The position numbers and the translations under genes are program-made. DNA of 64,000 nt, from contig CP136062.1 in assembly GCA_032622095.1 (NCBI GenBank), positions 197,415,887 through 197,479,886 on the forward strand. Reading direction: 5' to 3'. Positions 30,177 through 41,392 of this stretch are shown one piece after another. Positions within the stretch are counted from its first letter, which is position 1, and each line of letters begins with the position of its first letter. This stretch comes from Siphonodentalium dalli (Eukaryota > Mollusca > Scaphopoda > Gadilida > Siphonodentaliidae). The notes beneath the pieces are model-generated. The model searched no databases, had not been told where the DNA came from, and saw nothing but the letters and a program-made list of their open reading frames with translations.

Positions 30177-30649
30177 TGTTGTTAGTTGATTTCTTTATCA
30201 TGTACAGTCATGATTAATCATTCGCGCGGATCAAGACATGTTATTTCGTCACATAAACAACATGATACCGATTTAGTGAATGGCACTGTTTTTGAATCAT
30301 TGTTTGTGAAATATGATGATGGGTTGGTTATGCCTCGACTTCTCAAACAACAATATCCATATTGACCTATTATAGATGAATGTCACTATTATAGATGAAT
30401 GTCACTATAATAGTTGAATTCAGGATGTGCCTGGCCTTATGAAGCCATTTATAATAATAATATATATATGAGTAACAAATGCTGACCTATACACAGTGCA
30501 GTCATACAATCCGACCTATACACAATGCAGTCTTACAGAGCAGCCATTAATTTTTGCCTCCGTTGATTATGAGATTGGACCAAATTTTTTGTCAAAATCA
30601 TGACATTGATTGAATTGGCATATCTACCAAAATCTGTGGAATTCAGACA
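30177..30649. other. Gene-free stretch with fragments
   Basis: 30,395-30,435 is the inverted match of 'gaattcaactattatagt' at 27,320 and 28,681. 30,480-30,540 has two units of 'cgacctatacacagtgcagtc'. Otherwise nothing is recognised. Confidence 0.5.
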
Positions 30650-31001
30650 TTAACCCTTTCATGAAGTGAGCTGCACTGGTACATTATTAAAGATCATGTG
30701 CCAGTGCATTCTCTTATATATGAGAGTCTCCCATAGGGAGTCTCGCATACATAAGAGAATGCACTGGCTTACAAAGTCAAGGTAATGTTGTTAGGCCAAT
30801 TTAATGTATTCTCTTTTATATGCGAGCCTCGCTATTGGATACTCGCATATATAAGAGAATGCATTGGTCTAACATTTACTACCATTACCTTGTATGTCAG
30901 TGCATTCTCTTATTTTCGAGGCTTCCTATGGAAGACTCACATATATAAGTGAATGCACTGGCACGGAATCTTCAATGTTGTACCATTGATGGAAAGGTTG
31001 A
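30650..31001. mobile_element. piggyBac-like MITE with three hairpin cassettes
   Basis: It starts TTAA-CCCTTTCATGAAGTGAGC. Three cassettes follow (about 30,695-30,767, 30,794-30,876 and 30,896-30,962). The last is followed by 'ggcacggaatcttcaatgttg' and a decayed right end 'gatggaaaggttgac'. Loops read 'ctcccatagggag' and similar. Confidence 0.8.
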
Positions 31002-31215
31002 CTTTATTTAAGTAGCAATTAAATATACATGAATTCTTAGTTATTTGGGGCTGAGAGTGTTTTTTTGATAATAGCAGAATATATGTACAAAGTGGCATAA
31101 CTATAAGCAATCTATACAGCAATATGTGGAGAAAGCTCTCTTTGATGCTACAATATACATGTTACATGGGGTACTTCATTAGGCAGAAGCTCAATACTTA
31201 ACAAGGCTGGATATA

Positions 31216-31378
31216 CAGTAATGCCCTAAGTAATCGACTCCTTAACCACAGCAGAATTATGGGAAACTTTTCAGGATTTAGTTGGAAATATGGCTTGTTG
31301 CCATATTTCCGACTAAATCCTGAAAAGTTACCCATAATTCTGATGTGGTTAAGGAGTCGATTACTTAGGGCATTACTG
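31216..31378. mobile_element. 163-bp mariner-like hairpin MITE
   Basis: Perfect CAGTAATGCCCTAAGTAATC and inverse ends with TA on both sides (31,214-31,215; 31,379-31,380). The arms pair over almost the full length and meet at 'ttgttgcc'. Confidence 0.92.
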
Positions 31379-31380
31379 TA

Positions 31381-31738
31381 GTGTGTCTTATGCTTGCAGA
31401 ATGAGGTACCCAGAGTGTGAATTTAGTGATGCTAACCCACGCGGTGGGCTAGCATCACCAAGTTCACCCTCTGGGAACCTCACTCTGATTAGACCTCAAC
31501 TGCTATGGGAGACCTAGGATCAGATTGGGATTCCCCAGTTGAAGTTTGTGATGTTCACCCATTAGTCACATCGATTATGCATTTTATCTTCTGCAAATTA
31601 GGGGATATAGAAACTAAACAGAAGGGGAAAAGTAACTAAAAACAAAGTTAATTTGATACTATAGTCAATCCCCAGAAGGTCTAAGCAGAATGAGGTCACC
31701 AGAAGGTGAATTTGGTGATGCAAGCCCACTGTGCAGAG
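31381..31738. mobile_element. Double-hairpin MITE, right end missing
   Basis: It starts directly next to the mariner-like hairpin ('gtgtgtcttatgcttgcaga'). The first hairpin (31,398-31,487) and middle match 35,410-35,864. The second hairpin is cut at about 31,738, before its right arm. Confidence 0.8.
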
Positions 31739-32257
31739 TAGGCAATAACTCAGACAAAACCAAGTTGTCATGTGGAGAAAAGTAAACATTTTCATCAACT
31801 CAAAATTGGATCTACTCAACAATGGAATAAAATCAATTGACAAATTGTTCATAAGTTTGATAAATTCCATAGGCTTTTGGAGCAGAGTCAAACACTTATT
31901 ATGACAATATAGATCTTGGGGGAGTGGGGGGGGGGGGTCATCATATAAGATTGATTTGAATGACTTTAAATGACTTTGGCACCCCAGAGGGTTTGAGCAG
32001 CCTTGGAGTGAAATCTTTTTCGCACCTATGAACATTGGAAGCATGAAACAAGAAAATAATGGAAAAGATGTATATAAAATATAATATGTAATACAATGTA
32101 CAAACAAAAACTTTACGATCCAAGAACCTGTGGACACGAAGTAGTGACATATATAGAAGAACATGTGACATATATAGAAGAACCTGTGACATATATAGAA
32201 GAACCTGTGACATATGACTGTTCAATCAAGGTGGTGTCTGAATAGACATTTATTTTA
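31739..32257. other. Gene-free stretch with a short 21-bp repeat
   Basis: 32,141-32,217 holds about 3.5 units of 'gtgacatatatagaagaacc'. There is a G10 run at 31,929-31,938. A long minus-strand open frame crosses this repeat, the unique part and the broken MITE (31,598-32,164); its hydrophobic, Cys/Phe-rich product has no recognisable domain and I do not call it a gene. Confidence 0.45.
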
Positions 32258-32522
32258 TTAACCCTTTCATGACGGGAGCTGCGCTGGAGCAGCATTCAAG
32301 ATCATGTGCCAGTGCATTCTCTTAAATATGCGAATCTCCCACAGGGAGCCTTGCATATATAAGAGAATGCACTGGCGTACAAGGTCAAGGTAAATATTGT
32401 TAGGCCAATGTATTCTCTTATATATGTGAGACTCCCTATGGTCGACTCACATATATAAGAGAATGCATTGGCACAGGGTTTTTCAAATAATTTCAGGAAG
32501 CTCCTGTCAGTGGAAGGGTTAA
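32258..32522. mobile_element. piggyBac-like MITE, well preserved
   Basis: TTAA at 32,258-32,261 and 32,519-32,522. The left end CCCTTTCATGACGGGAGC and right end 'gctcctgtcagtggaaggg' pair. Two cassettes at about 32,310-32,375 and 32,402-32,473 are joined by 'gtacaaggtcaaggtaaat'. This 265-bp copy is close to the family's apparent standard. Confidence 0.9.
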
Positions 32523-32575
32523 CACAGGTCATGTTTCCAGTATAAATTGACCAGCCATGTACAAACCTTATTAAT

Positions 32576-33084
32576 GCTGAAGGGGTCACCTCTCACCTAA
32601 AACAAGTGCCGAAGGGTACACAGGGTTACAAAATATGCTGAAGGTTACACAGGGTTTGAAAATATGCTGAAGTGTACACAGGGTTACAAAATATGCTGAA
32701 GGTTACACAGGGTTTGAAAATATGCTGAAGTGTACACAGGGTTTGAAAATATGCTGAAGGGTACACAGGGTTTGAAAATATGCTGAAGGGTACACAGGGT
32801 TTGAAAATATGCTGAAGGGTACACAGGGTTTGAAAATATGCTGAAGGGTACACATGGATTGAAAATCCCCTGACAGCACTGATGACAGCACTGATGCAGT
32901 TGCCGCAACTGTGTTTCTGATAATCTGGCATCTATCAGCAATTTGTAAACAGTTATTCTAGCAGAAATCACGAGAGATAGAAAATTGAAACATCATTTTT
33001 ATCGAGAGTTCAAACCATTGTATCCTTCAGCACATTTTACAATCCTTTGTACCCTTCAGCACTTTTTTTAATGACCCCTTCAGC
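32576..33084. mobile_element. MULE-like non-autonomous element with 29-bp subterminal repeats
   Basis: The ends are GCTGAAGGGGTCA and exact inverse (TGACCCCTTCAGC). A perfect 9-bp duplication CTTATTAAT flanks it (32,567-32,575; 33,085-33,093). The left side holds about nine tandem 29-bp units of 'tatgctgaagggtacacagg' plus 'gtttgaaaa' (32,604-32,865), but only two inverted units are on the right (33,005-33,062). This asymmetric expansion explains why it is longer than the 5.6-kb copy. Open frames over the units are spurious. Confidence 0.9.
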
Positions 33085-33376
33085 CTTATTAATATTATAT
33101 AATAACTAAAAGAAGGAAATTACAAATAGATGTATATTGAATTATTTTCTTTAGTCAATATATTTTTATTTGCTATATTATGTTATGCATATATTTGGCA
33201 ATGGGATTGAAGAACAAGTGCTGGCCACTTATATGATACTTCAGTCCCAATAATTTTTTATGTGAAAATTTTCCATCACTTTCTATCACTCTACAAGTTG
33301 TCACATCAAGAAGGTTGTTCAAAGCATAGCAAGTAAATATACAAGTAATATAAGCATCTGAACACTGCTGGCCACT

Positions 33377-33855
33377 TTTATATTTGACATATGTAATGTA
33401 TATTTAGAGCTCTTTTATATGTGACATATGTAATGTATATTTAGAGCTCTTTTATATCTGACATATGTAATGTATATTTAGAGCTCTTTTATATCTGACA
33501 TATGTAATGTATATTTAGAGCTCTTTTATATCTGACATATGTAATGTATATTTAGAGCTCTTTTATATTTGACATATGTAATGTATATTTAGAGCTCTTT
33601 TATATGTGACATATGTAATGTATATTTAGAGCTCTTTTATATCTGACATATGTAATGTATATTTAGAGCTCTTTTATATCTGACATATGTAATGTATATT
33701 TAGAGCTCTTTTATATCTGACATATGTAATGTATATTTAGAGCTCTTTTATATCTGACATATGTAATGTATATTTAGAGCTCTTTTATATCTGACATATG
33801 TAGTATATATTTAGTGCTCCTTTATACTTGACATATGTAATATATATTTAGATCA
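33377..33855. repeat. 37-bp tandem repeat, about 13 units
   Basis: The unit is 'tgacatatgtaatgtatatt' followed by 'tagagctcttttatatc'. Units are nearly identical, with T/C/G variation at the last base; the final two units are more diverged. 33,094-33,376 before it shows nothing else. Confidence 0.95.
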
Positions 33856-34002
33856 ATCATAGCAGTTAATTTAACAACAATAGGATCCTATTATTAAGCA
33901 CCGTGATATACTCGACATAAAATGTACACATATTTTGCTAAAATTATATCATTTTTATCATACGCCAGCCTTCTTGCTACGATAATAAACAGAAGATATA
34001 CT

Positions 34003-34244
34003 TTAACCCATCATTTTTTGCGAAAACCCTGTGCCAGTGCACTCTCTTATATATGCGAGTTGCCATAGGGCACCTCGAATATATAAGAGAATGCATTGGC
34101 CTAACAATATTTACCTTATCTTGTAAGCCAGTGCATTCTCTTATATATGCGGGGCTCCCTATACGAGACTCACATATATAAAAGAATGCACTGATAAAGG
34201 GTCTTTAGTGCTGCAGCAACACAGCTCCCATCATGACAGGTTAA
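34003..34244. mobile_element. piggyBac-like MITE, decayed
   Basis: TTAA at 34,003-34,006 and 34,241-34,244, with CCCATCATTTTTTGCG on the left and 'cagctcccatcatgacagg' on the right. Two cassettes (about 34,030-34,100 and 34,130-34,192) have mismatched arms. Confidence 0.8.
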
Positions 34245-34307
34245 TCCCATGTTATAAGAGTTGATGGAAAGCCATTATATTATTAAACCCTTTCTATAAT
34301 AAATACT

Positions 34308-34412
34308 CATTGGCGAGTAGTTCCCTGAGGCAATGTTCAGATAATAAGTTCAACAAACGACCATAAGTCTATTGTTGAACTTATTATCTGAACATTTCTC
34401 ACCAATGAATAG
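34308..34412. repeat. 105-bp hairpin
   Basis: Arms 'tgttcagataataagttcaa' (34,334-34,356) and inverse (34,373-34,396) pair perfectly around a 16-bp loop. An imperfect outer stem 'cattggcgag' / 'ctcaccaatg' extends it. Confidence 0.85.
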
Positions 34413-34682
34413 GAATCATTCTTCACTTTCTATTGTCTGTCGCCTGCTCGTATTTCCCAAACTACCCTCCAGATGAATAATAGATAATTCCAATGTATAC
34501 TTTTATGACTGAATGGGAGAATCCATTTAGTGTAAAAAGGGATTATAAATGAGTAAATATGGCTGATTTCCTTTTGACTATGATTTAACATATTTTGTCC
34601 AGTTTTCATAAATGTTTTGAAAAATGCGACATATCCAGAAACAAATGCAGAACAAATTTGTTCTATAAATAATAATATCTTA

Positions 34683-34939
34683 TTAACCCTTCCATGCCTG
34701 GAGCTTCCTGAATGTTTTGCCTAAGCCCTGTTCCAATGCATTCTCTTATATATGCGAGTCTCCCACAGGGAGCCTCACATATATAAGAGAATGCATTGGC
34801 CTATTTACCATGATATTGTAATCCAGCACATTCTCTTATATATGGAAGGCTCCTATGGGAGACTTGCATAAATAAGAGAATGCACTGGCACATGATTGTT
34901 AATGCTGCACCAGCGCAGCTCTCTTCATGAAAGGGTTAA
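34683..34939. mobile_element. piggyBac-like MITE
   Basis: TTAA at 34,683-34,686 and 34,936-34,939; ends CCCTTCCATGCCTGGAGC and 'gcagctctcttcatgaaaggg'. Two cassettes at about 34,733-34,800 and 34,825-34,890. Confidence 0.88.
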
Positions 34940-35409
34940 CATGAGATGAAATCATTTTTAATATAAATTACTTCAATCACCGCTGCTCCTACAATATATT
35001 TATCGAAATGTAAAAAAGGGTTTCAGTCCATTATGGTGAAATTTGAAGATTCTACTAAGAAAATAAGGTGGCGGGATATGACAGGTCATGCTTAATAACC
35101 GAAATACAAACTGTTGAATTATTAGGGATGAAAACATTTCACTATGGAAAAATACATTGAACAAGCATTAGGCGTTCGGTAGCCAAATTTTCTCTTTTAT
35201 TTCAAAATTTATCAGTAATTTAGTTTTGGGCATTCTCTTATTCTTCCGTTATTCTCTTCTTCTGCCGTTTGCTAATTTTTTCATTTCATAATTTTTTTTA
35301 GTTTCGGGGTCCTCAATGTTAATTTATTTCGATTTTTCAATTTGGGCCAAGTTTCTGAAAAATGCGCAAACAAATTCAGAATTGGCCAAAATATTGTTTT
35401 GTTGAGTGC
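34940..35409. other. Gene-free stretch
   Basis: T-rich, no recognisable gene or repeat. Confidence 0.45.
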
Positions 35410-35864
35410 CAAGTCTGAGTTTAGTGTGTCTGTCATTTACATAATGATGTCCTTAGAGGGTGAATTTAGTGACGCTATCCCGCAGAGTGGGTTAGCATCA
35501 CCAAATTCACCCTCTGGGGACCTCATTCTGCATGGCCTCATCTGCTATGGGAGACATAGACTCACATTGAAATTCCCAAATGGTGAATATTGCGATGTAC
35601 ACCCATTGGGAACCTCAATTATGCAATGTGTCATCTGCCAATTTGGGGATATAGAAGAAAACTAAACTAAAAAAGAAATAGAATCTTAAGTTTCTATAGA
35701 AATTTGATAATAAAGAAACTTTCCAGAGAAGATGAGGCCTAAGCAGAATGAGGTCCCCAGATGGTGAATTTATTGATGCTAGCCCGCTATGTGGGATAGC
35801 ATCACTGAATTCACCCTCTGGGGACCTCATTCTGCAAATGACAGGCACACTAAACTGAGACTTG
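35410..35864. mobile_element. Double-hairpin MITE, best preserved copy
   Basis: Ends CAAGTCTGAGTTTAGTGTG and inverse. Flanking 8-mers TTGAGTGC (35,402-35,409) and GTGAGTGC (35,865-35,872) match 7 of 8, which would fit a hAT-type duplication. Hairpins at about 35,441-35,532 and 35,748-35,835 have arms 'gaggtccccag.gggtgaatt' and inverse around 'cgc..gcg' loops. The middle contains 'cccaatttggggatatag'. Confidence 0.88.
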
Positions 35865-35888
35865 GTGAGTGCAAACCATATTCATATA

Positions 35889-36101
35889 CAGTAATGCTCC
35901 ACGTAATCGACTCCTTAACCACAGCAGAATTATGGGTAACTTTTCAGGATTTAGTCGGAAATATGGCTTGTTGCCATTCATCGGAAAGCTCTCGGTGAGA
36001 GCTTTTCGATGAATGGCAACAAGGCATATTTCCGACTGATTCATGAAAAGTTACCCACAATTCTGCTGTGGATAAGGGGTCGATTACTTAGGGCATTACT
36101 G
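35889..36101. mobile_element. 213-bp mariner-like hairpin MITE, long form
   Basis: CAGTAATGCTCCACGTAATC left, inverted GGGCATTACTG right, TA on both sides. Compared with 31,216-31,378 the arms extend further inward to 'gaaagctctcggtgagagctttt'. It lies 24 bp from the previous MITE. Confidence 0.9.
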
Positions 36102-36103
36102 TA

Positions 36104-36340
36104 CTGCTACATTTATTGATGCACCAGATGCACACTCTATCATACTGCGCTGTGAGCCAGGCACAATAACAGAGAACATGACGATGATTGGGGAAAGTTT
36201 CTTACAAAAATCATGTATTTATCCAGCAGCGATGAAAATGAATGTTAATTTGTATCTTGTGAAGTGAGAAGACACGGAAGTAACAGCCGTGGGTGAAACG
36301 ATGTCGATGTGAGATCAGAATTAACATTCATACACAAAAA
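36104..36340. other. Short unique stretch before the 15-bp array
   Basis: No gene recognised. Confidence 0.45.
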
Positions 36341-37998
36341 CAACCAACATACATACAACCGAGCATCATACAACCGAGCATCATACAACCGATGAATCAG
36401 AACATACAACCGAGCATCATACAACCGAGCATCATACAACCGAGCATCATACAACCGATCATCATACAACCGAGCATCATACAACCGAGCATCATACAAC
36501 CGAGCATCATACAACCGAGCATCATACAACCGAGCATCATACAACCGAGCATCATACAACCGAGCATCATACAACCGAGCATCATACAACCGAGCATCAT
36601 ACAACCGATGAATCAGAACATACAACCGAGCATCATACAACCGATGAATCAGAACATACAACCGAGCATCATACAACCGAGCATCATACAACCGAGCATC
36701 ATACAACCGAGCATCATACAACCGAGCATCATACAACCGATGAATCAGGGACATACAACCGAGCACCATACAACCGATGAATCAGAACATACAACCGAGC
36801 ATCATACAACCGATGAATCAGAACATACAACCGAGCATCATACACCGATGAATCAGAACATACAACCGAGCATCATACAACCGAGCATCATACAACCGAG
36901 CATCATACAACCGAGCATCATACAACCGAGCATCATACAACCGATGAATCAGAACATACAACCGAGCATCATACAACCGATGAATCAGAACATACAACCG
37001 AGCATCATACAACCGAGCATCATACAACCGAGCATCATACAACCGAGCATCATACAACCGAGCATCATACAACCGATGAATCAGGGACATACAACCGAGC
37101 ATCATACAACCGATGAATCAGACCATACAACCGAGCATCATACAACCGATGAATCAGAACATACAACCGAGCATCATACAACCGATGAATCAGAACATAC
37201 AACCGAGCATCATACAACCGAGCATCATACAACCGAGCAGCATACAACCGAGCATCATACAACCGAGCATCATACAACCGATGAATCAGGGACATACAAC
37301 CGAGCATCATACAACCGATGAATCTGAACATACAACCGAGCATCATACAACCGAGCATCATACAACCGAGCATCATACAACCGAGCATCATACAACCGAG
37401 CATCATACAACCGATAAATCAGGGACATACAACCGAGCATCATACAACCGATGAATCAGAACATACAACCGAGCATCATACAACCGAGCATCATACAACC
37501 GAGCATCATACAACCGAGCATCATACAACCAACATACATACAACCGATGAATCAGAACATACAACCGAGCATCATACAACCGAGCATCATACAACCGAGC
37601 ATCATACAACCGAGCATCATACAACCGAGCATCATACAACCGAGCATCATACAACCGATGAATCAGAACATACAACCGAGCATCATACAACCGATGAATC
37701 AGAACATACAACCGAGCATCATACAACCGAGCATCATACAACCGATGAATCAGAACATGCAACCGATCATCATACAACCGAGCATCATACAACCGAGCAT
37801 CATACAACCGAGCATCATACAACCGATGAATCAGAACATACAACCGAGCATCATACAACCGAGCATCATACAACCGAGCATCATACAACCGAGCATCATA
37901 CAACCGAGCATCATACAACCGATTAATCAGAACATACAACCGAGCATCATACAACCGAGCATCATACAACCGAGCATCATACAACCGATGAATCAGGG
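36341..37998. repeat. 1.66-kb array of 15-bp units with an interspersed 21-bp unit
   Basis: The main unit is ACAACCGAGCATCAT. A longer unit replaces GAGCATCAT by GATGAATCAGAACAT (or ...CAGGGACAT), giving 21 bp. A third unit, ACAACCAACATACAT, occurs at the start and at about 37,525. Runs of 2-9 short units are punctuated by the longer unit. Both lengths are multiples of three, so almost all frames on both strands stay open. Tandem identity with no domain argues against a gene. Confidence 0.95.
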
Positions 37999-38689
37999 AC
38001 ATATCTTGTCATGATAATGTATAATGAATATTGCAAAAACATACAGAAATCCTGAAAAAAAATCTTCTCACTCCAGTTTTGCTTGTGATGTTGGACAATT
38101 TGGCCTGTTTTATATAGAGTAAGAAAGGTCTAGTCCAACCATGGCATACTACTAGATTTAAAATGTTATTATTATTTATCCCCAGTCGTCCAGGATTCTT
38201 TCGCATCTTATGGCACAGGGACAGGCCCAGAGGGCAACTTGTGAGACCTCCCTAAAGTAGGCCACTTCCAACAACTTCTCCCTATTGTTGTCCTTGTGAG
38301 AAGTGACTTCTCTCTTATATACCAGAATGCATATTTCAAGACAGCATATTCAAAGTGTATTTACTAATTATAATGGTGTACTTACTCATTACAATGGCAT
38401 TATAAATGAGCTCTTGTATTGCATAATACTTATTGGATCACACAAAGATGTTAGAGAGTTAATTGAACTTCAGACTTTAAGACTTCTCCTTGCTTACAGT
38501 CCATTTCTCCCTGATACTCTAAAAGGGAGAAGTCGCTTCTCCCAATTTGAATTCTCTAGGCTAGTCACTGGCCATTGATTTTAATCGTGGAAAAACTCTG
38601 AAAAATACTGGGAATAACTTCAGTATTATCTAAGAGTTAACTTATCACTGTTGAATTTTACTGGAAATGTAGTTAAATGGGTACTGTAC
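37999..38689. other. Gene-free stretch with GAGAAGT palindromes
   Basis: 'gagaagtgacttctc' at about 38,297 and 'gggagaagtcgcttctccc' at about 38,524 relate to the repeats at 21.7-22.3 kb. No gene recognised. Confidence 0.5.
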
Positions 38690-39009
38690 ACTACATCCGG
38701 CCATTTATGGGACCATCTCCTTTTATACTTAACAGAATATATGCAACAAATGAATGAATTTGAACCATGGGATAGTGCATAATACACTCATGCGCTCTAT
38801 GAATGATGCAAAAAACATGGTATTTATAATGAAAATGAATTTATGACTCCAGCCATTTATTCATTTTCATTATAATTACCATGTTATTTGCATCGTTCAT
38901 AGAGCACACTGGTGTACTTCGCACTAATCCATGGCTTAAATTCAATCATTTGTTACATATATTCTGTTGAGTATAAAAGGTAATGGTCCCAAAAATGGCC
39001 GGATTTAGT
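38690..39009. mobile_element. 320-bp foldback element
   Basis: Left end ACTACATCCGGCCATTTATG; right end inverted 'aaaaatggccggatttagt'. The arms pair imperfectly through 'gaatatatg.aacaaatga' and 'catggtatttataatgaaaa', meeting near 'gactccagccatt'. The inner 'ataatgaaaa.tgaatttatgact' also occurs at 7,238 and 10,915. Confidence 0.82.
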
Positions 39010-39225
39010 AATTTTTAGCTATATTCCTAGTTACCTAATATAAAACAGGTCATTTAAAGGAATGATTGATCCTAGTTACATAATATATAACAGGCCATTA
39101 GGAATGGTTAATACATGATAAATGCTCAACAATAAATATGGTCTATTTACAATTGCATAATATATATACAAGTTTGGAATGTATTAGACTTAAATTTGGC
39201 TAAACCACTTATTCTTGTGGGTTTT
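39010..39225. other. Gene-free stretch
   Basis: 'cctagttac.taatata.aacaggt/ccat' occurs twice (39,028-39,055; 39,071-39,100). No gene. Confidence 0.4.
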
Positions 39226-39590
39226 AGAGAGTTATATGTCTTTGCAGAATGAGGTCCACAGAGGGTGAATTTAGTGACGCTATCCCACATAGTGGCTAGC
39301 ATCACCTAATTCACTCTCTGGGTCAGGTCATGTTATCTATAATAATATAGTACGAGGCATGCAAAATAAATTTCCCATTTCTCAGACACGCATGCATGGT
39401 TCCGAAAACCACACATACCCATCCTTTTTATATGTCGGATGAAAGTTTTAATCAATACGAAATAATTGTGGTAGGTTTTCATTCAAACATGCCAGAGGGT
39501 GAATTTAGTGAAGCTAGACCGCAAAGAGATGGAGTCGCTAAATTCACAATCTGAGGACCTCATTCTGAAAATACCCGGCACCGTATTTTC
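39226..39590. mobile_element. Degraded double-hairpin MITE
   Basis: One hairpin is at about 39,243-39,325 ('gcagaatgaggtccacagag' to 'ctctctgggtcaggtcat') and a second at about 39,488-39,570. The terminal repeats are mostly lost and the middle is unlike other copies. Confidence 0.6.
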
Positions 39591-40416
39591 AGACCTATAC
39601 AGCAAACTATCGCGATGTCAAGAAAAGGTTTCTTGCGTAAATATAAATAACAGAGATACAAAATTAATTAATCATTTGTCAATATTCATTGTGAAAGTGA
39701 TAAAATATGAAATAAAGTACGTCCTAGTTATATAAGAGAGGTGGAATGTGTTATAGAAGAAACGGAACTTAAACAAGGGAATTCGGTTTGTTATTCCACA
39801 GGACAAAAAACAAATCATTTCCATATAGAAACAATATACCTTCATGAAGCCTTATTCCCACCATATCACAATTGATTCACATTTATATGAAGATGAACCT
39901 GTATGAACTGTTCTTATTTCCATGATAACACATGATTGCTTCACATTTATATGTTGTGAGATTATTCAAGGGTTGCAAGGAATGTCACTCGACTGAGGGT
40001 AGGGTTCCTAAAACCACTGGTATGCATGCAGGCGATGATATGTCCTGAATACATATTGTGGAGTATGATACAAGCTCTCTACTGTAGTGTCAACTAAAAT
40101 ATAGAAGTAATTGGTAGCCTGACGGCGGAAAGTTTTTAAAGGTCCCAATCACAAATAGGCCGTGTATACCCATTGAGAACAGTGGTGGGGTGAACTGCAA
40201 AAGGTCCAAAATGTAACTATATTAAAATCACAGCAGAAACACCGTCATCACAGTTAACACATGGGAGAACATAATCGTAACCTGATGTTGGGCTATTACA
40301 AATTTAGAAAGTAATTTGGATAGCTAGCAAAGGGCCAAGAGAAATTTATAGCCAAAGGGTTCAATTTAGATTTAATAGTATACATGTGTGTTGTAACAGC
40401 AGAATAAAGAAATGTG
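39591..40416. other. Gene-free stretch
   Basis: No recognisable gene. 'cacatttatatg' occurs twice near 39,880 and 39,938. Confidence 0.4.
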
Positions 40417-40701
40417 TGCTTAAGTAGTGTGAAAAGATGTGTCTTGTGTTAAAATCGAAATTTTCATCGACGTTATCATCAGTTACATATCTCGGTGACG
40501 AATCCCCTAAGCGAAGAACCGCCGTTTTTCGGGACGAAAATGCAAGAAACTAGCTCCGAGATCGTCCCCTTGGCGTGTGGCCAAGCAACATCGACTAAAG
40601 AACCGCATCAGGTGACGATATCCAAAGATAAACGGGGAACTAACTATACATGTATGACAAACAAGGTTTTGTGTATAAGTGTGATAGATTTATATGGGTA
40701 A
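40417..40701 (+). other. Possible coding relic, unrecognised
   Basis: An open frame with more balanced base composition runs from a stop near 40,450 to 40,701. It includes NPLSEEPPFFGTKMQETSS and SKDKRGTNYTC; the first ATG is at 40,540. An AATAAA lies upstream at about 40,404. It might be an exon, or an LTR followed by a gag start, but I recognise no domain. Confidence 0.2.
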
Positions 40702-41163
40702 ATATCGATTAATTTTGATGTAATCGATTAGGATGTAAACAGGTATTATTACATAGAGTCAATGACAAAATAATGGTTCATTTCATATAAATTGATGTAT
40801 GGATGAGATGATTAAAGCTATCGTGTAGTTAATGGAAGATTGCGTGTAGTAATCAGATATATGGATGAGGTTTCATACATTCGAAAAATACACGCAATAT
40901 ACATGAAAAGTAGCCAGAGTGGAGAAATCATTATCGAATAAATCAGTATAAATTTAGCGTGAATGTATCCATACCTATCAGGAAAGTAATCAAGAATCAA
41001 AGATATTTAAAACCATTAAGAAGATAAACTATAGTTCATATTTACCAGTAATTCCTATCAAATATCCAATGAACGCGATTTAACACATAGAAATTGAACC
41101 AAATTACGAGACTTCAAAATGTCGGAACGATCGAAAATGGCAGAGGTCTGAACACGAAGGATG

Positions 41164-41185
41164 TCACGTGCGGTGTCGCACGTGA
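41164..41185. repeat. Small perfect inverted repeat containing CACGTG
   Basis: Two 9-bp arms TCACGTGCG and CGCACGTGA around a 4-bp GTGT loop. Each arm carries an E-box-type CACGTG. It may be a coincidence. Confidence 0.6.
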
Positions 41186-41392
41186 ATTTTAAAAGGAACC
41201 GGTGCCAAATTCTAAAAATAGAACGATGGTCGACGATAGCGGAGGTATAACGGGTATGTTACATGGGTGAAGTGAAATCTATGTCTGAAAATAGATAATA
41301 ATGATATCATCTGTATAACACTTTCTTTCTGAGTTCATGGTTCATAGAAGTGAGTATTCTCCTACACAATCTGTCTTGTGGACAGGAAATGT

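Noticed and set aside
31598-32164. 188-codon minus-strand frame
   Set aside because: It spans the broken double-hairpin MITE, unique DNA and a 21-bp repeat; no recognisable domain. Not excluded, but unsupported.
33377-33855. CRISPR array
   Set aside because: Repeats are contiguous with no variable spacers, and the context is eukaryotic. The same holds for the other arrays.
36293-38014. Open frames of 100-342 codons (PSIIQ- and TTEHH-type repeats) on both strands
   Set aside because: They arise from 15- and 21-bp units without stops. Several frames and both strands are open at once, with no domain.
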